Below, piece after piece: positions 27,073-40,500 of a DNA stretch of 64,000 nucleotides. The position numbers were made by a program, and so were the translations under genes. This DNA is from Lethocerus indicus. Lineage: Eukaryota > Arthropoda > Insecta > Hemiptera > Belostomatidae. The stretch is from contig JACDQD010000003.1 of the NCBI GenBank assembly GCA_019843655.1, forward strand, positions 10,914,925-10,978,924, read 5' to 3'. The notes under the pieces are model-generated. The model saw only the letters and a program-made list of their open reading frames with translations, was not told the origin of the DNA and searched no databases. Numbering within the stretch: the first letter of the stretch is position 1; every line of letters starts with the position of its first letter.

Positions 27073-30000
27073 CACTTCCACCACCGCCGACGCGCTTCAG
27101 AATGCGCATTCAAAAATACACCCCCTCTCTGAATAGAATGAGTGCAGTTTAAATTTGAAGACACTCCTGTATTATTGGAATAATACAATTCGCACTGGTT
27201 GAACAACGTTTAGTTATGAATTTATGCCGATTCTTCATTTTTGAGTAGGGTACATTATTTCTTTTATAGAAAGAAATTATCGTATAAGCTCAAATCGCCT
27301 ATACATTGAAAAATAAAACAGAGAAAGATTCGGAATAATACCCGGAGATGTTGCAAATGCGGCGTGGAATAATTTCAGTTGGACAGGCTATACAGTACAA
27401 TTGTATGTATTACAATGCGTTAGAGTTCATTTGTCAGTTTTCATTCATTTGACGATTTTAAAATAAATATCGAACTTATACTGATAAAGTTTCCTTTTTG
27501 CTAAAATGATCATTGTCTCCGAATTGAACTTAATAAATTATAAACCACGTCCTTCAGTTTTGGCACTCGTAATTTGTACACTTAGCCATGCGCTTAGTTC
27601 CGAATCGATACTCGATTGAAAGAATTTGGCCGGTGGTTTTGGTGTGGCCGAGTTGAAATGTCACAGCTCGTCGTCTAAACTGGATGTCGTCAGCAATTTG
27701 TCTGACTGTCTGCCCCTCTCCCCTACTCGGTTATTGGGTCGGGTCCCCGCAATGATGACCGATCTCTATCTCTTCGTTATAACTAGTTCTAATTTCGTGG
27801 GAGGTCGGTTTTTACTTTTTAGTCGATTCTCTCTCTTCTGGTTGGTCCGTGTGAAAGTTTTATTCTCGAGACTGCCCGGTGACTGGTTCATTAACCTTTC
27901 ATCCTGAACCGATTCGTTCCTCCTCATCGTGGGCCGGTCCCCGTCGTTGGTTTCTGCCCGCGAATCCTCCCTCGGGATACCTGGGAGGACGGGCGGATGA
28001 AGAAGGGAGACTATGTGTCGGATCGTCTCCGGAGCCGCTATTGCGCTATTCGCCGCCGCCGACTTTGGCGGGCCGAAAGCCGATACTGTTTTAAAGGGTA
28101 CAACAGTTTTGAAATCGTTGGGCCCGATGGTCGGTGCTCGTTGCGTAACGCGACGCCGTCTCCCCTCTCTCCCCCCCGTCTTACTCGCCGGGCGCCGAGA
28201 GCTCGTTATCCAGCTCCTCAACTTATCGAGTCCCCCGCCATATGGGGAAATTGGGACGATCTCAACTGGCTCTTAAGCTGGTTCGCGGGCGAGAAATTTT
28301 TATTGAAATCCGTTATTTAACTCTTATTAGAAATCGATCGTCAAAGACTTACCGCCGTTATTATGTATCTATTTTAGCTGATGATGTAGCACGGTTGTCA
28401 TAAACATCCTGGACTGCCCCTATTAATAAATGAATAATATTTATTACGCGCTATTTGTTCTGTGTCGTATAAAAACATTTATGATACATATTTCTTGATA
28501 ACAGCAGAGAGATAAAGAGGAGGGGGGTAGAAGAACAATTCAGAGGATCCTTGCAATAACCGGGAAACTATTTCCAAATTTTCTTTGTTTATTTATTGCC
28601 TGTTCCATAATACCGCGTTAAGGAAAGTTTCCCTGCTCAGAATTAAAATGAAGGTCGAGCGGTTTACGAATTAACAGTGCCCCTCCGCTGTATTGTCTGT
28701 CCCGCTATAGACTTGGAAAAGGGGGTTTTATCTGATATATTGGGGATTTTCCCCAGCGGCCCCCTAAAGTGAAGGCAGAAATGGGAAAGTTTTGGGCGCC
28801 CCCTCCCTCTCCCCGCCCTAGGACGGACAAACACCCGAGATTTATTCCTTCCCTTTTTATCCGAGAACGGGTTTTTGTCGGGAATTTAAACTGGAGCCCG
28901 GTGGAAGTGGTTCCGGGCCCTATCCGTTCCTCTCTCTTCTCCCGTTCTTCCAGGCCTCGTGTTTTAATTAACAGAAAAGAACTCGGAAGAACTGTTGGCT
29001 AAACTCCTCCACCTTCCCGACACGCAACTTTTAACAACGAAAAGAAGAAGTTCTTTTTCCGGACTAACAACTATAATCATCGACGAGTGGGGGTGGTCTT
29101 TGCCCTTTGTTCGTAGGATATTAAAAAAAGGAAGTATCTTTCGTCTGCAAAAAAATTCATTTCTGGGGCATTCTTATTGGAAGATATTTAGAAGTAAAAC
29201 ATCGGCGGAATTGTTGCCGACCGTTCTGAAAACTTATCAACCAGAAGAAATCCGGAGCTGTAGTTTTCTTAAAGAGTAACCGTCGTATTTTGGATTTGAT
29301 AAAACGTATTAAAGTAATAAAACGATATATTAATTTATTGTTATTATTATTGACCTGTTATACAGTGCATGAATGTTTAATAATATCTTTGTTATTGGTA
29401 AAATTGAATGGAATCCTGTTTATTTGACCGGTGACACCGATGTCGAGAGTTGGGTGGACCCCGCCACCGGGCTCTTAGTCTTGTCCATTTTACATGTGGG
29501 CTAAGGACGCGTTCCATTTGGCACATTGGCCGAGTTTCGGGTCTTTCGGAATACTAAATCCAAACCGAAAGGCAATATAAACCTGTAGCCATCGTTGTGA
29601 TTAATAACATTGGCCGTATGTCGTCCTAGAAACTGGCCGACCCTTCTTCTCGCATTGCTCAATCGCAATATTTTGTGCGTATGTTTTATTATAGTTTCCC
29701 CCTCTTTAATAAAAAACGGTTAGACGTGTTTATACATGCGGGAGTGTTGATACAGATATATAACGGAGGATTATATAAAATATTTAAAAAGACGAAACAC
29801 CCAAGTAATTGATACATTAAACATCGGAGGCAGCTAAAACTAATATTCTTCAAAAAATACCGTAGTGATTCCAGCGATAAAAATATGCCGTATCGCGGTC
29901 TAAACTCTATTTTAATTGAAATGCTCCTTTGACTGCGGATCTCGATTCCGTCCGGTTTCACGACCGACGACACAGGGGGTAGAATTCATCCGGCCGTGCA

Positions 30001-33000
30001 AAATTTGCCCGATTGAGGCCCCGCGGGGGTGCCCTGAAGTACGGGGGTGGAAAAGTGAGCACTAGTAGTAGTCTGAGCGCTGGGAGGGGGTGGAAGGAGG
30101 GTAGGTTTTGTGCCCGACTAATCCCGGCGAGATGGGAAACAATGCGGGTCCTGTGCGCCTCCCCAACGGCGGCGGGGATGGATTACTCGGCAGGCGGTAA
30201 GGGCGGCCCCCGGCTCTCTTGGTAGGGCGCCCACGCTTTTATATTGATTATTGTCTGAGTCACCGCCTCGCTCAGTGCTCTCAACTTTGCCCCTGGAAAA
30301 AATAATATTGCCTTTTCCGTTTTGATTTCGAGCAGACATTTTGGAACGGTAACGTTGGCGAAATACAATAGATAATCGGAAAATATGTTAATCAGTGGTC
30401 CCGCAATTATTATCCTGTAACCGCAGATCAGTTTCAATATAGATCTAAGTACTAAACTAATAATAAAAGAAAATATATTTCTATCGGTATCCTATATTAG
30501 CTACTTTTGTACACAATTAAATATCCGTGGAAATCGTTTTAGGTAAAATAAACAACGTACAATGTTATTTACGTTGATTTACGTTGAACAAGCAGTTAGT
30601 TATTTGAAATCAAATTCGGTTTATTTAAGCGATTCCTCTATTTTATTCGTTTATTTTTCGCATTTACAAATTTCATGGAACACATAATACTAATGAGTTT
30701 TTGAAAAGGCAATACATTTTTCGCACACCAATTTTACTTTGCATTTGAGAAAGGGGGCAATTTGATCTTTTTCTGCCCAACATACGAATTCTCTGAGATA
30801 GTCCATCTGTTAAAACGGGATCGAACGGAATCCGGAGATTTTTACTAGATATTATCCTAGGGGCAGAGCTCAGAGAAAATCGACGCCGTGAGTTGGCAGC
30901 ACTGGGGCCTCTTTCAACCCCTTTGAGTGGGGCATTGTGCCCGCGCCCTTCCCGTTCCTTTTAGTTATCTTTTTTTAAGTCGATGGATAGGGGGGAGGGG
31001 CCATAGAAACAAAGCGACCGCCCCGCCCTTTCCCCTGGGAATTTCGAGAAAAATGCGGTAGATTGGCTTTTCAAAAATTTGTCCGAGGAATCAGAAAAAA
31101 TCCGCTTTTCCAGCCGCGTCGACCGCCACAAACCACTCAGGGAAATTAACTCCCTCCTCTCCGACGAGAGGGACAGATGCTCTCACCGGCGCGGTTCAAA
31201 TGCGGTAGTTAACGCGCAGGGGGTTTTTCCAGTTGGGCCCCCCATTCTTCAAATCAGCCCAACCGCCTGTAAATACGCACTGGTTTTTGTCCGTGTGAAA
31301 ACAAATGTGAACACTTCACAGCGCCCGGCTCCTTGCCCGCCCGAGTATTATATTCCCATCTCTCCACATTCACGACAAGTCTCTCATTTCCAGCATCGAC
31401 ATTTCCCTAAATACACATTTTGATGTATCAAATGAATGAGAGTCTTTAAGCTTCGGCCGTAGATGCGCTTAAGGTTATCTTAACAGTTCAGTGCTGGTAA
31501 AAATGAAAGAAGTTTTGGTGAACTGGAAATTTGTTGTCCAAACGATCTATCTCGTTAATTAATCATTTACAGTCGCAAATTGAAAAAAAGTTTGACCTGC
31601 CTTGAACAACCTTTTTACCCAATAAAAAGCTACTCATATTTAGATCAGAATATATTAAGTGAATCTGTGCTGTACTTGCTGAATTCTATCGTAAAGACCG
31701 CAACTGCCACAAATTTTCGATTAATTCAATTTCTATTCGCGGTTCAGAATTCAAACACAATTTCCGAACTGATCAGTATTATTATAAATTATTATTTAAC
31801 AAACTATCGCTTATGAGTAATAATCTTCCAATTAGAAGCATACTTATTTGGAACGATCGTAGTCACATAAAGGTGAAATTCTGTAAAATATTTTATGTAG
31901 GGCCTTGAGAGTTTGGGCGATGATGATTGAAGCGAGACAGCGAATTTCCATCCTATCTCTCTTTCTCTTTCACTGCTAGTCTCTCACACTCCCTTTCGGA
32001 TGACGAAACCGGGCAATCATTTTGGATCGTGGGCCCACGTAAGGGTGAAGGGAAGTGAATGTTGCCTATTTGTGTTCTCTCATCGTTGGAAAGGATATCT
32101 CATGCCTCCGACCAACCGGAGTATGGTAACGATTCGCCCAAAACTCCAGATATCCTCACCCTCCTTCGAGGTTTCTGAAAGTTCCTGAAAGGTTTCGCGG
32201 TTTATTTTCGAAACAGTTCATATTCCCAAGAGTTGCGCGCACCTCCGCGCCAGCGAAATCTTTTTCTCCTTTTCATATTTTTCCATCCGATAATTAAAAA
32301 CAGTCTCATAATTCTTGTTGCCCATTGACAAACACGGGCGCCTCACGAGTGGGAAGTGAATGTAATCTCTTTCTTCGGTTAGAAAGGTTAGTTAAAGACA
32401 CGAAGTTGGATCCAACGGTCTCTTTCCCTAAGTTCTTTTCGAAATTTTCTGTTGTACTCATTAGCCACTGAAATATTCTTGGAAAACAATTCTAACGTGA
32501 AAACTGAATTAGTAGTGACGGAATTGGAACAAATGAGAAGTTGCTGCGAAATTGCAACTACTATTAATTTAATAATAGGGTGGCAAAATTAACTTTGAAA
32601 TATATTACAATTACATAAACATAAATTCGAATTCTCCGAACGATCCAGTCGATACCTCAAAGGAGGGTCTTAAAATAAGCGGACAAAAGCGCGTAGAAAT
32701 GCTTGCGTTGTGTTTCAAAAGTAAAGGTGTTAGGTTCCAATGCTATGTTCCAGTATCGGATGCATAAATCATGGGAACATCGGTGTACAACTATATTGGT
32801 TGGAACCCTTGTCATGTTTATTTAAGCGCGTTGACAGCTGACAAAAGCGTGAAATATTGCGGAATCGTTAGCGCTGTATGTGCCCTGTCAGATTTTTCAG
32901 AAGCGTCGTACGCTTTTTTGTAGAAATATGCACCATTTGTAATTTAAAGGAAAACACGTTCTTGATATTTTACCGTGTGGTATAGCGGTGGTTTATTAGT

Positions 33001-36000
33001 CAGCTAAAATCATTTCGGCTCGAATTATTGCGAACATCTGGTAGAATAAAGTTATATTATATTGGGATATTCAGTTCCCTACAATTTCTATGCTGTTGCC
33101 TCGCGACCTTAGTTTCTCTATTTAATGCGAAGTAATAGAATCGGAGGGAAAAATTATGGATGGTTAAGATGGGAGAGTGGCCGGTGTTGAGTGTGGATGG
33201 AACGGCCGGCGGGTCCGATGGCACTTGGGCATTTCAAGGTTGTTCGGATCCCATGGGTTCGTACTCCGGTAAAAGTCATGGCCGGACGTTCGGTCGGTTC
33301 AGGAGAAGTTGGAAAAGGCATCGCACCCACGCCGCCGCCATCTCACTCATTTTGTTTCTTCTTTTCCCTTTCTCTCCCGTCTTTTGAGATCGTTCATTTT
33401 GCTCTCGTTCTTCAAAAGGGTCCTGGATTGGAAACCGTGCGCACGACTTAACACGCGATCCGGACTGGTTCTTCGTCGACTCCTTTTGACAAACGATTGA
33501 TAATTTGTTGAAATTTAGAGGATGCCAACTCACAAACATCTGTTTGCAATTAAGATCTGTACGAGTTTAATCATTCGCCTGAGCAAATAAAGCCTGAACC
33601 AAGATTTTTAGATGTTAGAAAATACATTAAAGAAGTTTCAGCTCTTGGGCCGTATTTTACATCAGTGTGATACTTTATATATATTTCTCAACTTGTCACA
33701 GGGAAACTATAGGACTTGCAGGGCAACAATATAAAGCTGCAGCTGCTGGACTCGATTGTTCCGGGACGTTTTTTCCAGGGTTATTCCTGAACCTGTACAA
33801 TATGTGGATATGAAATATTCGATCTATTTGAGCGTAGCGAATTTCATACTAGTTAAAAAGACCGTTTCTTTTTATTACGAATTTTCTGATACTTTTAATG
33901 GGGTTTTCTGAAGCTCCAATTGCACAAAATTCAAATTTGCAATTGAAATCATTTTCTTTCTGTTGTATATTTGAATAGAATAGGTTCCCTTTCTCACCGG
34001 CCTTATTACCTACCGGTCAACAGTGGTCTAATTTATCTCCGGCGTTCTCCTAATGAATTTTAAAACGGCCTCCGTGCAATTAAGTGACGAACCGGGAGAT
34101 AATTTAGGCCCCCGCATTTTCGCTTTTGTAGGCGCAAATCGTATTTCCGACATCAGATTTAAGTGTTGCGAAGTTTTGTAACGGAACGGGTGCTCCAGCG
34201 CAAGAAGTCTAATGAACGGACGTATATTTCGCCTTATCTTAGGGCGACACCGAACGCACATTTGTGACCGACCGTTCGCAGATGTCGCAAGCCCGACAGG
34301 TTGCCTCACCGATGAGGAAGTTCTCCCGGAATGACGATCCTTTATTAATGTATTGTCGTTTCAAATTCCTATTGGAATAACCTCGTCCGGAGATTACCAT
34401 TCTTTACCCAGCTTCGGACCATTTAAAAGTGGCCCTCCTCTAATATATGCCTTCAGTGAAATTTCGTTTCTTATTACAATTTTTGTAAGTTGCATGAACT
34501 TAGTTTTGTGCCGACCGTTCACACGCATTTTCCTTGGAAGTGATTGTTTTCGGGAACTTCCATCGCCGTCGACGGTTCCCGGAAAAGTATAGGGGGCGGC
34601 TAATCGACTTGAGGCGGTGAAAGGCCTGAGTCATCGGCCGACGCAGAGGGATCCGCCGAGCACACGTCTTATCGGTCAGGTTCTCAAAGAAATGAGTCAG
34701 CCCACTGTTTTCCCCCAGCAGCGTTCGAGATCGGCATCCCCGACCAGGCGTGTCGCTTACGGATTTTTACCTGGGAACTACTCCGGGGCATTTGCCAGGT
34801 AGCGGAGTCCGGGTCCCGGCTGGAGGAGGGGATAGTTAGGTTCCCCGTGCCCCTCTTAACGCACGCACACACACGGTCGTCGGTCGTGCACGTGTCCGCA
34901 CTATGTTAAAAGTGTTTTCTCGTCCGGTTTTAGCGTTTTAAACGGGTATCAGTCTATGAACATGCTATTCGAACCGGAGTCAACAGAGCCACACACGTTT
35001 ACGTGAGTATTTTAGTCCTTCCGATACATAAAACTTGTAGAGATATTTCGTTGCTACGTCCTGTTGGAAATTCTTCGGCCGCAGTTATATCCTAATAAGA
35101 ATCAGCCTGACGGTAACACTCGGGTTGACAGAGCATTGCAAGCAATGGTTCTGGAAAGTTTGACACGTACGTTAAAACAGTCAACTTCTCTGTGTGGTTT
35201 CTCCGGGTTTATTTTATATATATAAATGTTATAGTCTGCAATGTTTTATTGGGTTATATCGGTATCGTTTGCGACGGTGTTCGTTCTCTTTGTGGCCCTT
35301 TGCACCTGTCAGTCTGGCAATTCCTGCCGGATATTCGGTCAATTTTCTGGATTGGTTGTAGCTAGCTATTCGGCCGTCGAAACGCAAACTTCGGTCGGAG
35401 GTGTTTCATAATGTACTTTGTAATTATCCACCTTTCGGAATTTCTTCTGTAGTGACTTCCGATGTCATCGGGTCAAAATGCGTTTTCTTGTTTATACGAG
35501 GTGGCGAATTTTGTCGTCGGTAGTACTGATGACGAACAGATCGCGGGTGTGTGTGCCAGCGTTCACTGGCAGAGGACGACACACGAGCGGGTGTTATTGA
35601 CCCGTTTTGTCCTGTGAAGTAACTCTCGGCAGGAGAAATCGGCCCTGAAAAAGGAAGGACGGTCTGAACATTGCAGCCTGCCCCACAGTTCCAGGGGGTG
35701 GGGTGGGAGAGAGCTAAAACCCAGACCGTGAAGGGCCAAAGGTCTTTTCTTCTCTCAAAGGTCCTGTTCACCATTTTCGAAAGCGTTTCCACTGCACCTG
35801 GCCGCAACCGAGTTTCTTTTTTTCCAATTCCCTGTCCGTCCCGACCGCCTTCTCTCGATATTCGGTCTCGATACTTTCAAGCGTTTTTGAATCACCTTTA
35901 ATGTATGGACTTACCGTTGCCATACGATAACATTAGTTTGAAATGGAATTCGGAGAGTTTAAAAAGTCGAAAAGGGAGGAACGTGCATTATCTCGGTGGT

Positions 36001-36420
36001 CAAAGATAACCTCCGTGTCTATTTAGTTTAAGACTAAGGTCGACACCGAGAGACCACACTTTCATTCTCCTGCTCTTGCATCGTACACGTACAAGATGTA
36101 TGCTACAAATTGCCAAGCATTCGTGTTGTTCGGGTTTCAGTCCGTTAATTTTTATTACGATAATTTATTGTATATTGCCGGATAGATGACCCGAAGGGTT
36201 CGTTTTGCACTAAATCGGTCTAAAACCTTGACGGTTTCCAAAGGTGAGCCGTTTTTCAGGGCTTGATTTTGCATTCGGTTCTCCCTTCTACCTGAGTTCG
36301 GTTCGGTTCCGTTTTTACCGTGTCCCCCTTGTTCTATTGTTACCGGTACCGAGAGAGAACGAACGGTACGGGCTGGCATTGTTACGGGACCACCCATATC
36401 TCTCTCCCTCCGTCCTTTCT

Positions 36421-36421
<1 letters not shown>

Positions 36422-36447
<26 letters not shown>
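36422..36447. repeat. (TC)n microsatellite
   Basis: Thirteen or so CT units inside a longer pyrimidine-rich stretch (about 36400-36478) broken by only two G residues. Confidence 0.9.
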
Positions 36448-36454
<7 letters not shown>

Positions 36455-37437
36455 CCGTCTTTCTCTTTTTCTTCCCCCGAACCACCCTTCTAGTTGGGGG
36501 TCGTGAAAATGAAGTTTGTTCTGTCTCCGTCCTCTGGGAGGCACTTAAATCCCAGGCCCCCGCCCGCCCCTCTCAACCTAGAAGGACCGCCTTCCTTGGG
36601 TTCTTCTCTTAATGAAAACGAGACAAAAGACCCTCGCCCCGCAATCTCCGCCATTAACTCTGTCGCCTCTTCTCCCTTTGAAAAATTCAGTAATCCCCTC
36701 CATCCCCTTCCTCCTTACTTTCTTGGTTTATGGAAGAACCTCTATTTTAGAGATTTAAAAGAGGGAAATCCAATTACGATCCGATTTTAGGACACTCGAT
36801 TCCTCCCTCCATCATCCTGGAGTAGATTAAAAAACCGTATTTTGATTAATTAATAGGAATATAATTGTGAGCTGAAAAAACTTACAAATTTGGGTCCATT
36901 TCTTTCTTACGGGTTACTGTTCTCTAATAAATACAGAACAGAATCATTTTGTTTCCGTGACCTTAAATTACAATACTACAACGAATTACTACTAGATTCG
37001 CGATATTCCTGGGGAAGGCCGTGTTTGTACTTCGGCAGTCCGGGTTTGCCTCGAGTGAAATATTAATTTTATACAATCTGTCTGGGATTGTAAGTTTGTG
37101 GTGTTTGAGCTCCCCGTGACCAAAGCATTTTTATATGAAACGACGAAATTTCTAGGTGTAGGGAAAGTCGTGTTTCTGGGCGGCCGAGAGTGGCCGAGTT
37201 GGGCACAACTGCGGGCTTCTGCGGCGGGGTTCATACGCTGTTCATGGGTCGTTCCTCGGTCGCGTTTCCGACTCTAGAAGCGGGCTTCTTTTGGCCAGCG
37301 GTCAGATATCCGTGTTTAGGTTTAAATTGCCCGTAAGTAACCAGTTTTCAACGATAGCTTGAGTATTTTTATTGTTTAACCGATACAATTTTTAATTAAC
37401 CATTTATTAATGAAATGTTTTGTTTTATTTGTTGACA

Positions 37438-37595
37438 GATACAAAGGGAGTGGAGGAGTGAGTAGCAGTCGTTGCACAGCTTCAGGGCTGGAGCTAAGGG
37501 AGCTGCGAAGACACAATTATAAGGCGTCAGTTCTACCCAACAAGACTGCCTCCTACCTCGAGCACCGGCGCACACGCAGCGGCCGGGGAATGAAC
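37438..37595 (+). other. gus: 5' UTR part of the first visible gustavus exon
   Basis: A pyrimidine-rich stretch ending TTGTTGACAG at 37437 is a good splice acceptor. The sequence from 37438 runs without interruption into the start codon at 37596. This implies at least one noncoding exon and the promoter further upstream, somewhere in the gene-free 37 kb, but I cannot place them. The frame of the start codon stays open through the whole piece. Confidence 0.6.
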
Positions 37596-40500
37596 ATGGG
37601 GCAGAAAATTTCAAGTACGACCTCTCTTATTTATGATATCGTGTCCCAGAATTTGTCATTAACAGCGACACCGCCATCGAAATATTCATAAATATCTATT
37701 CTTCTTACTAATGTCATTTGTACAATTGTAAAACCGATGACGATGGGTACTGTTTCTAGATTAGAAGTGTACGCCAATTTTACATAGGCGGCAATCACTG
37801 AGTTGGCCGATTATTGTCAGTATAATTTTACTTAATAGTACTGGGAAAGTTTCAAGCCGTTGCAAAACTTCCATAACGGGTCGCATTAAAACGATATGAA
37901 CGCGATCTTCTTTTTTCGAAGGCTCTGAAGCGGTTTGTCTTTGATCGTTAATAATGTTCATAATTTATTGGCCGTAGTGTATGCTGAAAACACGCATGAG
38001 CTCATAGTAGAAATATTTTTTCGACGGTTCGAGTCCAATTGATATTTGCTACAATAATACAGGCTATACTATGTAGGTGCATTATTTATAACCGCGGACT
38101 AACGCCTGGCTGGCGCCTTTTACGATGTTGTTAATAGATGTTTGTGTGGGTGGCTTATGGGTAGTGGCCATTAAAGTGAAGTCTGCCTGTGCAACTTCAT
38201 TCAACCGCACCGGATAAAAGTGTTTACTTCGAAAGAAATTATTTTTACCGGGGCAAACATGAAGTATCTTTCGACAGTTATGTAATGCTACGAACTATCT
38301 ATTTTGGGATTAAAGTTTCAACAATTTAATTTTTATAATAAATAATCTTGTTTAGATGGAGTGAAAAGTGTAAACAGGGACAGTCCGGCACCGTATAAGC
38401 CAGTTATTCCCAGAGAACTGGCACAGGACTTCGCAAGGCCTGCCAGATTAGACATACTCTTGGACATGCCACCCGCATCAAGAGAAGCACAGATCAAACA
38501 TGGCTGGAATCCAGACGACAGATCACTCAACATATTCGTTAAGGTAATTTCTTATTTGTTACCTGTGGGTAGGTTTAAGTTTACCCTATTAGGTATTTGA
38601 ATTTAGACTGTTGTGTTAAACTGTTTAAAAATAACACGTTTACCATTGGAGAGGTTATGATTGCTCTTTATTTAGTTCCAACGTTGAGAGTGGTATTTAA
38701 TTTCTCGCTAGACCTGAAATGTAACTTTAGTTTTAAAAAGAGACTGTAGTTATTTAGTTGTCCAAAAAAACTCGGTTCCTGGCCCGGTCTGAGGCCTTGA
38801 ATTTTGAAAGTGTCCGCCTCGCGCCCAATCGAAGGTTATTCGTCCCGGGGAGCAGCATTTCAGTCTTTTATGAGGCTACGGTTACCGAAAATAAAACGAG
38901 TCGTGTTAGTTCATCGCCATTATAATTTGAAGTAATGAATTGAAATATAAGATATAGAGGTGAGAGATATTTTCATATCTGACTTGTAATTGTTAATATA
39001 TTCGATAACCAAGAAAAAAGTGAGAAACTTGCTGTTGTGCAAAAGAGGTTAGATCTTGTTGGACTGTTGAAATTAAGTTGCTTCAATGACACGAGTCAAT
39101 TATATATCCCTTTAATATTGTGTTTAATGCAAGTTGTAATAATCTAATGGAACCCAACCCAATACTATGCACATTATATAGAAGAAGTAACATAGCTTGA
39201 AGTAACTGCAGAACTTCTACTGCTAGTTTAGAATAGCCTGGATGGACTACCTTTGAATTACACTCGGAAATTGTTATCTTCTAAGTATATGTTTTAAATA
39301 ACTGTCCAGAAACATTCTAAATTTTTACTAAGTTCAAGGTATCATATAGCTCTATTCCAACTGTAGAAAAAACTTGGAATCCTCAGCTTTTATGTAGCCT
39401 ACCCTAATTTGGCTCTGTTTTTATTTTGCTTGATTTCTCCTTTGTATTTTTCATTAGCTATGGTTATTCTTATAGGAATTATACTGCACAAGAATGCCAT
39501 AAAGTATCCAGTATTTATTTTGGCATCAAAATGGCGATGATTTGTGTTGATTTTCTTAGATGTTGACCTTTCTACAATTTTTAGAACCATATGTAAACAT
39601 ATGGTTGCCACTTGTGTTAGAGAGTTTTCCTCCTGTTTAATTTTTTGTAGGTACATTTTTCTTATTTAATGTTAGTTTTAAACACATCAATGGAGGTATT
39701 CAATGTTTTGCACTTTTCAGTATAAATAGCCAACAATTCCCTACATCTATAGTATTTTCAGTATAATTTCTTTTAACATTAGTAATTTAGCAGTACAAAA
39801 TTCTCCATTTTCTAGCTAATAAACTACAATTATTTGCACATATTAGACTATTTATTAATTGCTTTACTTGTATGCCCGCAGGAGGACGACAAATTAACTT
39901 TCCACAGGCACCCGGTTGCTCAGAGCACAGACTGTATTCGAGGGAAGGTCGGTCTGAGCAAGGGGCTTCACGTGTGGGAGGTCCACTGGTCAACAAGACA
40001 GAGGGGGACACATGCAGTTGTTGGAGTCGCCACACAAGACGCTCCTCTACATTCAGTTGGATACCAGGTACAATAACCAGCAGCTTCATTCTACATTGGA
40101 CAAACCATTTTTATCTGTTCTGCATTCGAGTATAGCATTATTCTAGATTTGATTTATTGACTGAATAATAAAGAATATTTACATTTTTATCTACTTCCAA
40201 AATAACTCATCTAGGTATACACAGCATTTATTCCTCTGAGAGACGTGTTGTATTTGGACATGGAAATTACCTTTAAGCAGTGTTATTAACTATCCATTGT
40301 TAAATATTTGAAAGAAAAAACTTCATTTAAATTTTTAAGACAAAAATACAGTAAACTAGAAAATATTTTATATTATTATAATATGATTATTATTGAATGT
40401 TGTATAAGGCTATATGATTAATAAAAATATACTAAAAGAAATGTAACTATAAACTATTAACTAAAAATGTCAATTGTTGTTTTCATTGCAATAATATAAG

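Larger units (their letters stand above)
19180..37437. other. Left-hand gene-free region, part 3, upstream of gustavus
   Basis: Eighteen kilobases of CpG-rich unique sequence with no supported coding exon. Frames of up to 151 codons (27766-28221, minus) are overlapped by frames on the opposite strand and show no domain. It includes a G run at 19375-19384, microsatellites at 20951-20995 and 36422-36447, and a polypyrimidine/polypurine block at 26791-27072. Because the first visible gustavus exon begins at a splice acceptor, some of this is probably a gustavus 5' intron or promoter. Confidence 0.5.

Noticed and set aside
27766..28221. 151-codon minus-strand frame with basic composition
   Set aside because: Overlapped by three plus-strand frames, low-complexity Arg/Ser/Pro content, no recognisable motif or splice context.
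28742..28754. GGGGATTTTCCCC, a kappaB-type site
   Set aside because: A single motif without neighbours or a target gene nearby; expected by chance at this scale.
37900..37918. GCGATCTTCTTTTTT shared with 43658-43672
   Set aside because: A 15-base match ending in a T run; flanks do not match, so it is not evidence of a duplicated element.
38010..38045. GGTTCGAGTCC, a perfect tRNA B-box word
   Set aside because: It lies inside gustavus intron 1; the flanking bases cannot form a T stem or acceptor stem and there is no A box at the right distance.
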